Shown here piece by piece: positions 1 through 8,663 of a stretch of DNA of 64,000 bases. The translations under genes were made by a program, and so were the position numbers. The notes under the pieces were generated by a model, which did not search any database, was not told the DNA's origin, and worked only from the letters and a program-made list of their open reading frames with translations. This stretch comes from Enterococcus pallens ATCC BAA-351 (GTDB lineage Bacteria > Bacillota > Bacilli > Lactobacillales > Enterococcaceae): assembly GCF_000407485.1 (NCBI RefSeq), contig NZ_ASWD01000003.1, positions 682,001-746,000 on the forward strand, written 5' to 3'. The stretch's first letter is position 1. Each line of letters opens with the position of its first letter.

Positions 1-266
1 CCAATTTTAGCTACGTCGCCTTCTAACAAGGCATTGGTAGCTTGAGTCGTACTGTGGGCAACAAATACGACTTCTTCAGCTGAAATATTAAACTCAGACA
101 AACATTTTAAAAAGGAGTTCACTACCCCTTCAGCTACCCCTTGTTCACTGTCATGGGTTGTTTTAACTGAGGATTTTCCGATAATTTCTTGCGTATCATT
201 GTTAATGGCCACCGCCTTTGTGTGAGTACCACCAACATCGATTCCTATTCGAACGCGTCGTTTCAT
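1..266 (-). CDS. Hydantoinase/oxoprolinase family protein, N-terminal part (runs off window)
   Basis: This is the first 88 codons of a gene read right to left that leaves the window at base 1. The start ATG (266-264) is preceded by a GGAG-type site. The protein opens with a basic stretch followed by the actin-like ATPase phosphate loop IGIDVGGTHTKAV, the hallmark of the hydantoinase A / 5-oxoprolinase N-terminal family, and later shows HSTTQATNALLEGD, the family's Thr-rich second motif. Family members hydrolyse cyclic amides, sometimes with ATP; the substrate cannot be told from this fragment. It lies 27 bp downstream of a permease gene on the same strand, so the two are probably co-transcribed. 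A complete, distinct HyuA-like gene occurs at 27175-28725. Confidence 0.85.
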   Translation of the reverse strand, partial: MKRRVRIGIDVGGTHTKAVAINNDTQEIIGKSSVKTTHDSEQGVAEGVVNSFLKCLSEFNISAEEVVFVAHSTTQATNALLEGDVAKI

Positions 267-293
267 GTCGATATTCTCCTTACTTCTTAGAAT

Positions 294-1622
294 CTATAAA
301 GGGTTGTTAAGGAAAAAGTTGGCAATTTCCAAAAGCAGAGCCACTAAAGTTCCTGGAATCAGCGCCACTTTCATATAATCCACACTGTTAATCCGATTAA
401 ATCCAAGTCCCCAGGCATTCCAGGAAATGGTAATATCGAAGTGGGCCATCCCTATCAACACAGAGATGAACAAGGGATACAAGAAGGTGGTAGGATAATT
501 GGTTGTTTGACTGACTACTGCTAGAATAGCGGCACCCGAACCAATTAGAGAAAGTGGACCTTTAAACCAAGTTAATGGTGCTAATATTCCAAACAAAATA
601 CACAAAGCCAAAGGTGCAGTAGGAATGACCCCACCGATAACTGCCTTAAAGTATGGTGCTGCATACACCGCTGCATCATTAAACATCGCCAAGGTAATCC
701 AAAAAGCGATCAGAGCAGATACATCTTTAACCCCTTCGGTAAAGATTCGTGAAAGTGTCCGACAGATATCTCTAAAACTGCCTTTTAATCCGCCGCAAAC
801 ACCCAGACCATATAAGCTTGCTAAAATAAAACAAAGAATTACTGGCAACTTGAATACGATTACTCCCACTACGGGTAAAAATGGAGTGATTAGAGCAATC
901 CCTGGTGCATCAACAACTTCTGCATTTTTAGTTGCTGCCCATGAATAGGTCAGATTTTCCATTTTTAAATAGATCATTGATGCTAATGACACCACGATAA
1001 TCATTACAGAAAAAGCTAAAATACCAAATGGGAAATAGTCATTGTATGTATACTCTAGTCCCCCATTTGAATTGGAAAAGAAAGCGGAATATTGGCCAAA
1101 GTTAATCGGATTTAAAAAGATTCCTGCTGCTACTGAACCGGTAAAGGAGAAAAAACCGATAACCTTAGGTATTCCAATTGAGAACAAGATTGGAAGAATA
1201 ATTACTGCAATCGCAATAACCGATCCACCACCTGTCATCGAGGTAAAAATAAATCCGCTAATAACATTCACAATCGCCAAAATTACTGCAGGGTTATCAC
1301 CACCCAGCTCAACACTTTTACGGATAATTGTTGCCGCAATTCCCGTATCCAGTAAAATCCGGCCAAAAAAGGCTCCTAAGAAAATATTCATGATTGATGC
1401 ACCATATTTTTCTGGTGCTGTCTGATAAACTTGGCGCAGCATATCATTGATTGTCAGGCCATCAAATGCCGCATTAGGCGAAAGCAGATTGCCGATGATC
1501 GGCAAAAATGTCCAAATTGTCGCCATGATAAAGAAACCAACCATCAAGTTGTGTCCCTTAATACAAAACATTACCATTCCAAAGAAGGAACAGATTAACA
1601 AAATCCCAATTATAACGTCCAT
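294..1622 (-). CDS. Putative carboxylate permease (ion transporter superfamily)
   Basis: A 442-residue, very hydrophobic protein with about eleven or twelve predicted membrane segments and repeated glycine-rich re-entrant-looking stretches (TSMTGGGSVIAIAV near residue 130, and SLIGSGAAILAVV in the C-terminal half), a layout typical of citrate/gluconate/dicarboxylate permeases of the ion transporter superfamily. The open frame extends upstream to a TTG at 1676, but the ATG at 1622 has GGGAGGGAC eight bases upstream and begins directly with the first membrane helix, so I use it. It precedes the hydantoinase/oxoprolinase gene, suggesting uptake of that enzyme's substrate or export of its product. 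The exact family and substrate are not recognised. Confidence 0.7.
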   Translation of the reverse strand: MDVIIGILLICSFFGMVMFCIKGHNLMVGFFIMATIWTFLPIIGNLLSPNAAFDGLTINDMLRQVYQTAPEKYGASIMNIFLGAFFGRILLDTGIAATIIRKSVELGGDNPAVILAIVNVISGFIFTSMTGGGSVIAIAVIILPILFSIGIPKVIGFFSFTGSVAAGIFLNPINFGQYSAFFSNSNGGLEYTYNDYFPFGILAFSVMIIVVSLASMIYLKMENLTYSWAATKNAEVVDAPGIALITPFLPVVGVIVFKLPVILCFILASLYGLGVCGGLKGSFRDICRTLSRIFTEGVKDVSALIAFWITLAMFNDAAVYAAPYFKAVIGGVIPTAPLALCILFGILAPLTWFKGPLSLIGSGAAILAVVSQTTNYPTTFLYPLFISVLIGMAHFDITISWNAWGLGFNRINSVDYMKVALIPGTLVALLLEIANFFLNNPL

Positions 1623-1718
1623 GGGTCCCTCCCAAAATTCCCTCGCATCTAATTTCAGATACTGATTTTTAAACAAATTCCCTTACTATTCAAACATTAT
1701 CCCGAAATATGAAAACAA

Positions 1719-1755
1719 GGAGGAGACTAATTCCTAAAAAATTAGTCGTACCTCC
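1719..1755 (-). terminator. Terminator after the MFS gene
   Basis: Inverted repeat GGAGG-a-GACTAATT / AATTAGTC-gta-CCTCC with a short loop. Read on the minus strand it ends in CTTGTTTTC, a weak U-rich tail, so it would end the quinate/shikimate-type operon before the permease gene. Confidence 0.6.
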
Positions 1756-1780
1756 ATAAAATTCATTCAATTAACGATGA

Positions 1781-3064
1781 TTAGTCCTTCATCTTAGCAA
1801 AGGCACTGTAACCAAAGATTTTGGTGTGCTGCATAATCAAGTAAGCCATCATCAAGATTTGTAGTACTGCCACAATTAATAATGCACCCATCATAACAGA
1901 TACTGCTTGAGTTTCACCAACTGATCTCGTCATTGATGAAACGATAAATGGCAAGAATACAGTTGCCAGACTCATAAAGGTATAATAGATACCAGTATTA
2001 CGTCCTTTAGGCCCCGGACAGAAATGCTGACGCACACTCAAACCAGTTTGCAATGCACCACCAGCTGCGAAGAACCCGATCATCGCAATAGCGATGTAGA
2101 TAACAGCTGTTTGACGAATCAAAACTACCATTCCCAAAGCAACAGCAGTAAAGATTGAGTTGATTAACAATACCTTCACTGGATTCCATCTCAATTTACC
2201 CATCAAGATTGCCCAGAAGATCACGGCGATGATTGAACCCACAGTGTAGATTGATGTCATACCTGCTGCTTGCAATTCAGTCAAACCAACATTATTAATT
2301 CCGAAGGCTTTCGTGTATTGTTGCGCACCATACATAATAACCATACAAGTAAAGCCGTAAAGCATGGTGATAATGTTCACCAAGATATTTGGCTTAACCA
2401 GCATTTTCGCTTTAGCTGCATCAATTTCTGCTTGAACAGCAGAATTCTTCTTGCCATCATTTTTCCCTTTAGATTCTTTCATCATATCGTCATAAGCAAA
2501 TGGAGAGATAATTGCCATTACTAGACAAGCAACTGATAAGACTAATGGAATCATGATGCTTAGTGATTGGTTGCCCGATTGAGCAAAGTTCACAACTGCT
2601 AACGGATAAACCACTCCTGCGATTGACACAAATAATTTAATTCCTAATAACGCTGAGGCAGAGTACTTCGGGGCACTCTCTTGCGCCGCTGGATATAGTG
2701 CTGCATCCCATAAACCAGAAGTTGCAATTCCTGAAAGGAAAGCCGCAATACCAGCGATAGTAACAGATGTAGTAACAAGTAAGCCGCTAAAGAACATAAT
2801 ATATAAAATTGCACCTAAAATTGCCATTTTCTTACGACCGACTTTATCAGAGATTTCTCCACCGATCCAAACACTGACTAATTTACCAACACCATAAGCT
2901 GTAATCGCTAATGAAACTGCTGCTGCACCTTCAGATGGATCTGAATATCCCCACTTAGTATAAAAATAAACTGAATTTTGACTCAAAATAATTGACTGCA
3001 TACCATGTGTAAAATAGCACAAGTATACGGTCAATAAGGACAAAATGTACTTTTTAGCTCTCAT
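1781..3064 (-). CDS. MFS transporter, probable quinate/shikimate-type carrier
   Basis: A 427-residue major facilitator with twelve predicted helices. The MFS signature loop between helices 2 and 3 reads GGEISDKVGRKKMAILG (about residues 68-84). A long hydrophilic central loop with KESKGKNDGKKNSA separates the two six-helix halves. The start ATG has GAGGAGTG upstream. It is the last gene of a run with a shikimate dehydrogenase homologue and a TIM-barrel dehydratase-like gene, which suggests uptake of quinate or shikimate; that role is inferred from neighbours, not from residues. A GC-rich hairpin separates it from the dehydrogenase gene. Confidence 0.8.
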   Translation of the reverse strand: MRAKKYILSLLTVYLCYFTHGMQSIILSQNSVYFYTKWGYSDPSEGAAAVSLAITAYGVGKLVSVWIGGEISDKVGRKKMAILGAILYIMFFSGLLVTTSVTIAGIAAFLSGIATSGLWDAALYPAAQESAPKYSASALLGIKLFVSIAGVVYPLAVVNFAQSGNQSLSIMIPLVLSVACLVMAIISPFAYDDMMKESKGKNDGKKNSAVQAEIDAAKAKMLVKPNILVNIITMLYGFTCMVIMYGAQQYTKAFGINNVGLTELQAAGMTSIYTVGSIIAVIFWAILMGKLRWNPVKVLLINSIFTAVALGMVVLIRQTAVIYIAIAMIGFFAAGGALQTGLSVRQHFCPGPKGRNTGIYYTFMSLATVFLPFIVSSMTRSVGETQAVSVMMGALLIVAVLQILMMAYLIMQHTKIFGYSAFAKMKD

Positions 3065-3098
3065 TTAGACACTCCTCATTTTTCATTCATCTTTTTGA

Positions 3099-3132
3099 CA
3101 CCCACACACCTGTAGCATAAGGTGTGCGGGTG
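3099..3132 (-). other. Intercistronic hairpin between aroE-like and MFS genes
   Basis: Arms CACCC-a-CACACC and GGTGTG-c-GGGTG around a ten-base loop, in the 76-bp gap between two genes of one operon. There is no T run on the minus strand, so it looks more like a processing or mRNA-stability stem, or a weak attenuator, than a full terminator. Confidence 0.45.
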
Positions 3133-3140
3133 AAATAGTC

Positions 3141-3992
3141 TTACTTAGGTCTTACTGGCAATTCTTTACCGGTAAAGATCTTAAACGCTGCTTTCCCTTG
3201 TGCTAGCAGCATGCCTGATCCACCTACCGTTTTACAGCCTTTTTCTTCAGCATCTTTTAACAATTGAGTTTTCGGTGGATTGTAGATTGCATCCGCAACC
3301 ACTAACTCATCATGGAAAATGCTTGTATCGCTGATTGGCGTGCGTGTTGAACCTTCGCCCATACCAACTACAGTGCCATTAATTAATACGTCTGCTTCAG
3401 CAACCTTCTCTTTCAAAAGATCTGCATCTGCTAAATCGTAAATCGCAATATCTAATTCTGGATAATGCTCCTTCACACGTTCAACTGTGCGTTCACCGTT
3501 CGCGAAGAATGCATCTTTCAAGTTGAAGATGGCAATAGATGCTGCTTCTTCAATCGCTAATTGAACTTGGATAGCTGTTGCTGCTCCACCTGTACCAAGA
3601 ACCACAAACTTTTTACCCTTTGGATCAACATCGTGAGCCATTAAATTGTCAACAAAGCCCATACCATCTGTAATGTGTCCTGTTAATTTCCCATCTACAT
3701 TAGTGAAGGTATTGATGGCGCCAACCATTTGAGCGGCTGGTGAAAGTTCGTCCATGTATTTCGCTGCTTCGCCTTTACATGGCATTGTTACGTTTCCGCC
3801 AGGCATGCCGAATGTTTTTACTGCGTCAAATGCTTTTTCTGTCCCTTCAACATCAACATCGAAAGCCAGATATACAGCATCCATCTCTAATTGTTCAAAA
3901 GCATAATTATACATAGCAGGTGAGCCAGAATGACCAACCGGACTACCAATTAAGCCGTATAATTTCGTTCTTCCTGAAATTCCTTCTAACAT
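3141..3992 (-). CDS. aroE: Shikimate/quinate dehydrogenase family protein
   Basis: A 283-residue AroE-family oxidoreductase. Substrate-domain motifs are in place: SPVGHSGSP (residues 17-25), NVTMPCK with the catalytic lysine at 73, and the catalytic Asp at 109 in HITDGMGF. The NAD(P) loop is GTGGAATA (133-140) and the closing helix has GGSGMLLAQG. The enzyme family interconverts 3-dehydroshikimate and shikimate, or quinate in YdiB-like members. Because it sits with an MFS carrier and a TIM-barrel dehydratase-like gene under a LysR regulator, rather than with other aro genes, a catabolic quinate/shikimate role is more likely than aromatic biosynthesis. That reading is inference. Confidence 0.9.
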   Translation of the reverse strand: MLEGISGRTKLYGLIGSPVGHSGSPAMYNYAFEQLEMDAVYLAFDVDVEGTEKAFDAVKTFGMPGGNVTMPCKGEAAKYMDELSPAAQMVGAINTFTNVDGKLTGHITDGMGFVDNLMAHDVDPKGKKFVVLGTGGAATAIQVQLAIEEAASIAIFNLKDAFFANGERTVERVKEHYPELDIAIYDLADADLLKEKVAEADVLINGTVVGMGEGSTRTPISDTSIFHDELVVADAIYNPPKTQLLKDAEEKGCKTVGGSGMLLAQGKAAFKIFTGKELPVRPK

Positions 3993-4075
3993 GTATACAC
4001 ATCCCTATTCATTTTTATTAGCTAGTATACTACATTTCGGTTTGTAATTTTATCCCTTTTTTTAAATTCGTAAAA

Positions 4076-4927
4076 TTAATCTAGTAATTCAGGCCAAGCT
4101 TGCTTAATTACATCAATACTTGTGTCGTAATTCATTTGTGCTGCTTTTTGGTAGCCTAATTCTAAGTTGTTATCTGAAATAACTTCTGTTCCAACTACAC
4201 GAGGTTTAATACCATGCTCTTTCAAGGCTTTCAAGAAACCTACTGTATCGCCCCAGCCAGTACCTGGACATAAACGATCATGCAATGACTCTTCACGTAA
4301 AATTGGTTTTGGATATGGACGTTCTAAAACATCACAGATTTGAATAGACACAACTTTGTCAGCTGGTACACCCTTCAAATCTTCAGCAGTCATTTCAGCG
4401 CGAGCCCAATGCCAAGTATCTAAAATTAGCATACCATTGTCACAGCCTGCACCGTCAACGATTTCCCAAGCTGTTTTCAAATCTGGCACACCACTGTATG
4501 GCATGAATTCCAAACCGATGACTAATTCTTTCGCCCGTTCGCACAATTCTTTGAAGGCTTGAATTTGTACTTCCAATGAATCACTTTCCATTAAACCGCA
4601 GTTGATATGGCCTACGCCGAACAAGCGCGCCATGTGGTAAACTGTTTGCTCTTTAAACTGTTGTAATAGAGTACTTGGTGTTTCTGCTGTTTTATTTTGA
4701 TCAGTCCACATTGTGATGTATTCAACTTCTGTTACCTTCATATCATTCTCTTCAAGAATTTCTAGCATTCTTTCATCAGAGTAGCCTTGCTTAACTGCTA
4801 ACATATAAGTTTCAGCGCGAATCCCAATTCCGTCAAAGCCTGCTGCTTTTGCTGCTTTAATCCGTTCCTCAAAATCAATCTCCGTGCCTAATGTAAATGA
4901 ACTAATAGTTAATGGTACTTTTCTCAT
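4076..4927 (-). CDS. AP-endonuclease-2 / xylose-isomerase-like TIM-barrel protein, possible 3-dehydroshikimate dehydratase
   Basis: A 283-residue TIM-barrel protein of the sugar isomerase/epimerase family. Likely metal ligands follow the family spacing: Glu140 in GLEFMP, Asp170 and His173 in ILDTWHW, Gln196 in SIQICD and a late Glu in VGTEVI. Families with this fold include IolE, hydroxypyruvate isomerase and AsbF/QuiC-type 3-dehydroshikimate dehydratases. Its position as first gene of an operon with a shikimate dehydrogenase and a carrier favours the dehydratase, which would yield protocatechuate, but the sequence alone does not prove it. The ATG has TAGGAGGAAATAG upstream. Confidence 0.7.
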   Translation of the reverse strand: MRKVPLTISSFTLGTEIDFEERIKAAKAAGFDGIGIRAETYMLAVKQGYSDERMLEILEENDMKVTEVEYITMWTDQNKTAETPSTLLQQFKEQTVYHMARLFGVGHINCGLMESDSLEVQIQAFKELCERAKELVIGLEFMPYSGVPDLKTAWEIVDGAGCDNGMLILDTWHWARAEMTAEDLKGVPADKVVSIQICDVLERPYPKPILREESLHDRLCPGTGWGDTVGFLKALKEHGIKPRVVGTEVISDNNLELGYQKAAQMNYDTSIDVIKQAWPELLD

Positions 4928-5229
4928 CTTCTATTTCCTCCTAAAAATTATTTAAAGTTATTACTTTCACATGAGTTGGCATAAACAAACTCATGATTTA
5001 GACGTTTTTCGTAAATAAAGCGGTTACTTAGGATCTAAACATCCAAAATTCTAAAAAATTTCACGAACATTCAGATAATCGATAAAGTTCCTTACTTCAC
5101 AATCACTTTACGAATTTATTCTAACGTGTAATTTGTTAAATATCTAATTGGTTTTTATCGAATAATCTATAGGTAAAAGAAATAGGTTTTGCTATAATGA
5201 AGAAAACTGAGCACAGGGAGCATACATAC
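4928..5229. promoter_or_regulatory. Divergent promoter region between the TIM-barrel gene and LysR gene
   Basis: No gene. The region is AT rich and separates two divergent starts, the usual place for a LysR operator. A TATAAT at 5193-5198 (in GCTATAATG) is a good -10 for the LysR gene and excludes the overlapping ATG at 5197 as its start. I could not single out one T-N11-A operator with confidence. Confidence 0.5.
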
Positions 5230-6132
5230 ATGAATCTACAACATTTAAAATACTTTGATGTTTTGGCCCGCGAACAGCATTATACCCGTTCTAGTAAGCT
5301 GCTCAATGTCACACAACCTAGCCTAAGCAATGCCATTGCTTCCTTGGAATCCGAGCTTGGCGTACCGCTTTTTGAAAAAAAAGGCCGCAATGTGGTCTTA
5401 ACAAAACCTGGTATAATCTTCCACGATTACGTCAGTAAAACCTTGAATATGTTAGATACTGGTATCGACACCGTTTCAAAAATCAGCAAAGGCAGCGGCT
5501 ATATCAGCTTCGCCTTTCTACCTATTTTAGGAACTCGCTATGCTCCGCGTTTTGCCAGCGGTTTTATTAAAGCTAATCCGGAAAAGGAAATCGAATTTGA
5601 TTTTCATACCTCTTCTGGTATTACCAAAGAAATCATCGAGGGCATTAAGAGTATGAAGTACGACATCGGTATTTGTTCCTACTTGCCAGATGAACCAACG
5701 ATTGAATTTATCCCAGTGGCTAACCAGGAGCTGGTAGTAATTACTCCGTTAGATCATCCTCTGGCTCAATTTGATGAGGTTTATTTGGAACAAACTCAGC
5801 CCTTCCCGCAGATCGGCTTTAGTAAAAACAGCGGCTTACGCAGCATCATCGACAGTGCTTTCAAACGTAACAACTGTACCTATAATATTGTTTATGAAGT
5901 GACCGTCGACCAAGTAATCGCTGGCTTGGTCAGTGAAGGCTTTGCTATGGCGGTGGTACCAGACATGGGTGTCCTTGAATCTTTGCCGTTGAAGAAAATC
6001 CGCTTGAAAAATTTGAATTGGGAACGCTACTTCTATCTAGTTACTAATAAAGAAGCTTATTTGACGCCAGTAGTCACTCATTTTAAAGAATACGTGCTAG
6101 CCCATTCTGATCCGCAGGAAACGATTTATTGA
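5230..6132 (+). CDS. LysR family transcriptional regulator
   Basis: A 300-residue LysR protein: N-terminal winged helix (MNLQHLKYFDVLAREQHYTR, then LNVTQPSLSNAIASLESELGVPLFEKKG) and a periplasmic-binding-like effector domain. The frame is open from an ATG at 5197, but that codon overlaps the predicted -10 box, whereas the ATG at 5230 has GGGAG nine bases upstream and gives the normal LysR N-terminus. It is divergent from the quinate/shikimate-like operon and is the obvious candidate for its inducer-responsive activator. CynR/CatM-like proteins have the same length. Substrate unknown. Confidence 0.92.
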   Translation: MNLQHLKYFDVLAREQHYTRSSKLLNVTQPSLSNAIASLESELGVPLFEKKGRNVVLTKPGIIFHDYVSKTLNMLDTGIDTVSKISKGSGYISFAFLPILGTRYAPRFASGFIKANPEKEIEFDFHTSSGITKEIIEGIKSMKYDIGICSYLPDEPTIEFIPVANQELVVITPLDHPLAQFDEVYLEQTQPFPQIGFSKNSGLRSIIDSAFKRNNCTYNIVYEVTVDQVIAGLVSEGFAMAVVPDMGVLESLPLKKIRLKNLNWERYFYLVTNKEAYLTPVVTHFKEYVLAHSDPQETIY

Positions 6133-6151
6133 TGGAAAGGCTACATAAAAC

Positions 6152-6180
6152 AAGCCCTGAATCGCTGTGATTCAGGGCTT
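6152..6180. terminator. Shared terminator between LysR gene and convergent 208-aa gene
   Basis: Perfect 12-bp stem AAGCCCTGAATC / GATTCAGGGCTT with a five-base loop. On the minus strand it is followed by GTTTTATG, so it fits best as the end of the 6198-6824 gene; it probably also stops the LysR transcript. Confidence 0.8.
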
Positions 6181-6197
6181 GCTTCAGGTATTCCATT

Positions 6198-6824
6198 TTA
6201 GTGAGCGTCCGTTTCCATCAGCTTAACAACTGTTTCATACCGGTAATACTGGCGAGCCAGCTCCTTTTTGAAGTTGTTGCTGACGCGAACGAAGATTCCG
6301 TAAGGCACTTCGCTGTCGCGATTGGTCTTGATTAATGGCTGCAATTCGTTGAGAAATTCCTCCTGATTCTTTAAATGCTGGATTACGTAGATTTCCATTA
6401 AACTTGCCGCATATTCGGTTAAATAATTTTCGTAGTAGATTTCCTCCAGTGTGATGCCCTGCTGCAGATTGGATTGGATCGATTCCATCAACAGCTGAAT
6501 CAGGCGCTCCTCTTCATCTGAATTTCCCTCAATTTTACCTAGCTCATCTACCAGTTCATCCTCTGATAAATGCTGATAATCCTTTGTCAGAATAGCATCT
6601 GCCAAACGATCCACCAGATACAAAGAACCATCCATCACCTTTAGCAGTTCTTCAGCCACCGATTGAATCCGCTGCTGCTCGTCGTATTCCTTGGCGAGCT
6701 TCTGACCGTCACGCGCAATGCGCTCAGCCAGCGGTAATAATCGTTGTGGGGTAGTTAAACTATTATACAAAAAACGGTTAGCTAAATTGCTGACCTTCAT
6801 TTCAAATTGTGCTTGATTGTCCAT
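6198..6824 (-). CDS. Conserved hypothetical protein, 208 aa, helical and acidic
   Basis: Not recognised. It has a strong AGGAGGTG site eight bases before its ATG and a good terminator, so it is a real single-gene unit. The protein is soluble, rich in Glu, Leu and Gln, with long amphipathic helices (for example EEQRIQSVAEELLKVMDG-like and EEERLIQLLMESIQ) and no signal peptide, membrane segment or obvious catalytic motif. It lies between the LysR gene and the disrupted Rpn gene, neither of which suggests a role. Confidence 0.75.
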   Translation of the reverse strand: MDNQAQFEMKVSNLANRFLYNSLTTPQRLLPLAERIARDGQKLAKEYDEQQRIQSVAEELLKVMDGSLYLVDRLADAILTKDYQHLSEDELVDELGKIEGNSDEEERLIQLLMESIQSNLQQGITLEEIYYENYLTEYAASLMEIYVIQHLKNQEEFLNELQPLIKTNRDSEVPYGIFVRVSNNFKKELARQYYRYETVVKLMETDAH

Positions 6825-6975
6825 GAAAGCACCTCCTGTCCTTATTATAGTGAAGAAGACCGGATTGGTGAAAGGATACGGCTTTTAGCCCCATCCCCAG
6901 TTATATTCAATTCAAATCTATTTCCTATTCAAGAAAAAATTGGCTTTTTTTGCATATATTACCTTGAAGCATATT

Positions 6976-7005
6976 TTGATAGAGAATGGGCAACCATGAT
7001 ATACT
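6976..7005 (+). promoter_or_regulatory. Promoter of the Rpn-type gene
   Basis: TTGATA (6976-6981), an 18-bp spacer and TATACT (7000-7005), placed 40 bp before the start codon of the Rpn-type gene. Both hexamers are close to the sigma-A consensus. Confidence 0.6.
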
Positions 7006-7046
7006 AATGGTGAAAAATCTCTATCGCCGAAAGGACAGAGATTCAG

Positions 7047-7301
7047 ATGGAAAACCGTGTAAAATTATTACCCACAATGGATTTATTATTCAAAAAACTC
7101 CTATGCTCCAAGGACTCAACGCATATTTTGAAAGCTTTTATCCGTGATATTTTAGGAAAAGAGTTTAAGAGCTTGAAGCCAAGAGAGACCTACCACATTG
7201 ACAGTTACAAGAAGGCCTACGACGAAAACCCTGAATTAATGCGCACGGAAGTAGATATTTTAGCTGAAACAGAAGATGGTAGTCACGTAACCATCGAGAT
7301 G
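7047..7301 (+). pseudogene. Rpn family nuclease/transposase, 5' part (interrupted)
   Basis: The first 85 codons of a PD-(D/E)XK nuclease family protein (recombination-promoting nuclease, Rpn; formerly transposase_31). It opens MENRVKLLPTMDLLFKKLL, and shows the nuclease-core sequence TEVDILAETEDG-VTIEM that should continue into QIQPH. Instead the frame hits a stop within a few bases, because a three-recombinase element begins after base 7301. The missing part is found intact and in register at 10754-11404. Promoter and ribosome site (AAAGGACAGAG) are intact, so a truncated peptide may still be made. Rpn proteins are described as DNA endonucleases stimulating RecA-independent recombination or phage defence. 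Confidence 0.85.
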
Positions 7302-7328
7302 TTATGAAAAGTAAATAGTTATGTAAAG
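7296..7328 (+). repeat. Left terminal inverted repeat (IR-L), 33 bp
   Basis: The 33 bases match the reverse complement of 10695-10727 perfectly. The repeat begins with the target hexamer GAGATG and contains two copies of a 10-mer, TTATGAAAAG (7302-7311) and TTATGTAAAG (7319-7328), probably recombinase-binding half sites. Confidence 0.9.
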
Positions 7329-7332
7329 TTGA

Positions 7333-7373
7333 GTGAACAGACGTTGATTTGTCAATGTCTATTCACTTTTTTT
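7333..7373 (+). terminator. Intrinsic terminator inside the left end of the element
   Basis: Arms GTGAACAGACGTTGA and TCAATGTCTATTCAC (one mismatch, one G-U) around TTTG, followed by seven T residues. It stands between the element's left end and the first recombinase gene and would stop transcription entering from the interrupted Rpn promoter, keeping the recombinase operon silent or under attenuation. Confidence 0.7.
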
Positions 7374-7439
7374 CTTCACATAATGAAAGATGGTGGTACA
7401 GTTGATTTGTATCCAAATAAAAGAAAAGGAGGTTTTTAC

Positions 7440-8663
7440 ATGGATACCGATCAGATTGTTCCTACTATGAATCAACTTATCAAAAAAATGAAAGGCGATG
7501 GATATTCCGACAATACACTGGATCATTTTTTATGGATTGGTCATACTTTTGAAACTTTCTGTGTTAAGAGAAATATTCAGAAGGTGAACTCTAATGAAGC
7601 TCGAAATTTTTTTAAAGAATCCTTCGACTTTGATTTAGATGCCCCTAACTGCCAATTACAATTTACTCTTCGCCGCCCCGTACTTTTACTGTTTGAATTT
7701 TATCACACTGGAAATTACTTATTAAGACATCACAACACGGCTTATACAAATATCCCTACTGCATTTTTAGATTTTTATTTAGAATACAAAGATTTCGTAG
7801 ATAATTTAATCACTTGTCAGAAGCAAGCAAAAAAAAATAAGTTATGGACAATGGGAAAATTCCTTCTTTTTTTAGATAAAAACCGGGTCTATTCATTTAG
7901 AGAACTATCTACTACACTTGTCCATCAATTCATCAATAGTTTAGAAAGCTCTCCAAATACTAAGGATTTACATCGTGGAAATCTTAGACAAGCAATTGAT
8001 TGGATGTTTGATAAACAAATTTGCCCGTTTTCTGGGTATTCTATCTTTCCAGTTATCCATTCTAGTCAGAGATTATCTATATTATCTTATTATAGTAAAG
8101 AAGATATGAGAAAAGCATTTGATGTTATCGATATAAACTCTGTTCAAGGTAAACTTGAAATGGCAGTTATTACAACTCTTTATTATACTGGAATACGTGC
8201 ATCTGATTTATTAGAGATGACGTTTGCGCAACTTGATTGGGAAAACGATGTTTTCTTTATCAGGCAAAAGAAAAGCGGCGAACCTCTGACACTTCCATTA
8301 TTGCCCGAAATGAAATTTGCCTTGTTAGATTACATTAAGAACAGCAGAAAAGCGGTCAATGAGGACTTGGATCATATTTTTTTAATTAGCTGTGCTCCCT
8401 ATCACAAATTTTCTATTGGTGGAATTTCTTCTATCGTTAAACGAGTCTTTCTAAGAGCAGAAATTGATATTACTGGTAAGCATGCGGGGGCCCATGCCAT
8501 GAGACATTCACTTGCGACAAATTTGATGCAGGAGTCAGTTCCAATTAGCGCAATTTCTAATGTTCTAGGACACAAGCAAATAAGATCGACAGAGAAATAT
8601 CTGACCATTGACGAAACCAAATTAAGAGAATTTTCTTTGGAGGTGCCTTATGTCTTTTTATAA
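7440..8663 (+). CDS. Tyrosine recombinase 1 of the trio (RitA position)
   Basis: A 407-residue site-specific recombinase. The SAM-like core-binding half precedes a catalytic half with all expected residues: Arg253 (GIRASD), Lys278 (QKKSG), His352-x-x-Arg355 (HAMRHS), His378 (LGHKQ) and the nucleophile Tyr387 (TEKYL). The open frame extends to an ATG at 7329 inside the terminator hairpin, but the ATG at 7440 has AAAAGGAGG eight bases upstream. The 3' end overlaps the next gene by 14 bp, showing translational coupling. It would cut and rejoin DNA at the element ends through a 3'-phosphotyrosine intermediate. Confidence 0.92.
   Translation: MDTDQIVPTMNQLIKKMKGDGYSDNTLDHFLWIGHTFETFCVKRNIQKVNSNEARNFFKESFDFDLDAPNCQLQFTLRRPVLLLFEFYHTGNYLLRHHNTAYTNIPTAFLDFYLEYKDFVDNLITCQKQAKKNKLWTMGKFLLFLDKNRVYSFRELSTTLVHQFINSLESSPNTKDLHRGNLRQAIDWMFDKQICPFSGYSIFPVIHSSQRLSILSYYSKEDMRKAFDVIDINSVQGKLEMAVITTLYYTGIRASDLLEMTFAQLDWENDVFFIRQKKSGEPLTLPLLPEMKFALLDYIKNSRKAVNEDLDHIFLISCAPYHKFSIGGISSIVKRVFLRAEIDITGKHAGAHAMRHSLATNLMQESVPISAISNVLGHKQIRSTEKYLTIDETKLREFSLEVPYVFL

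Noticed and set aside
5197-5229. LysR start at the ATG at 5197
   Set aside because: That ATG overlaps a TATAAT -10 box; the ATG at 5230 has a ribosome site and the canonical N-terminus.
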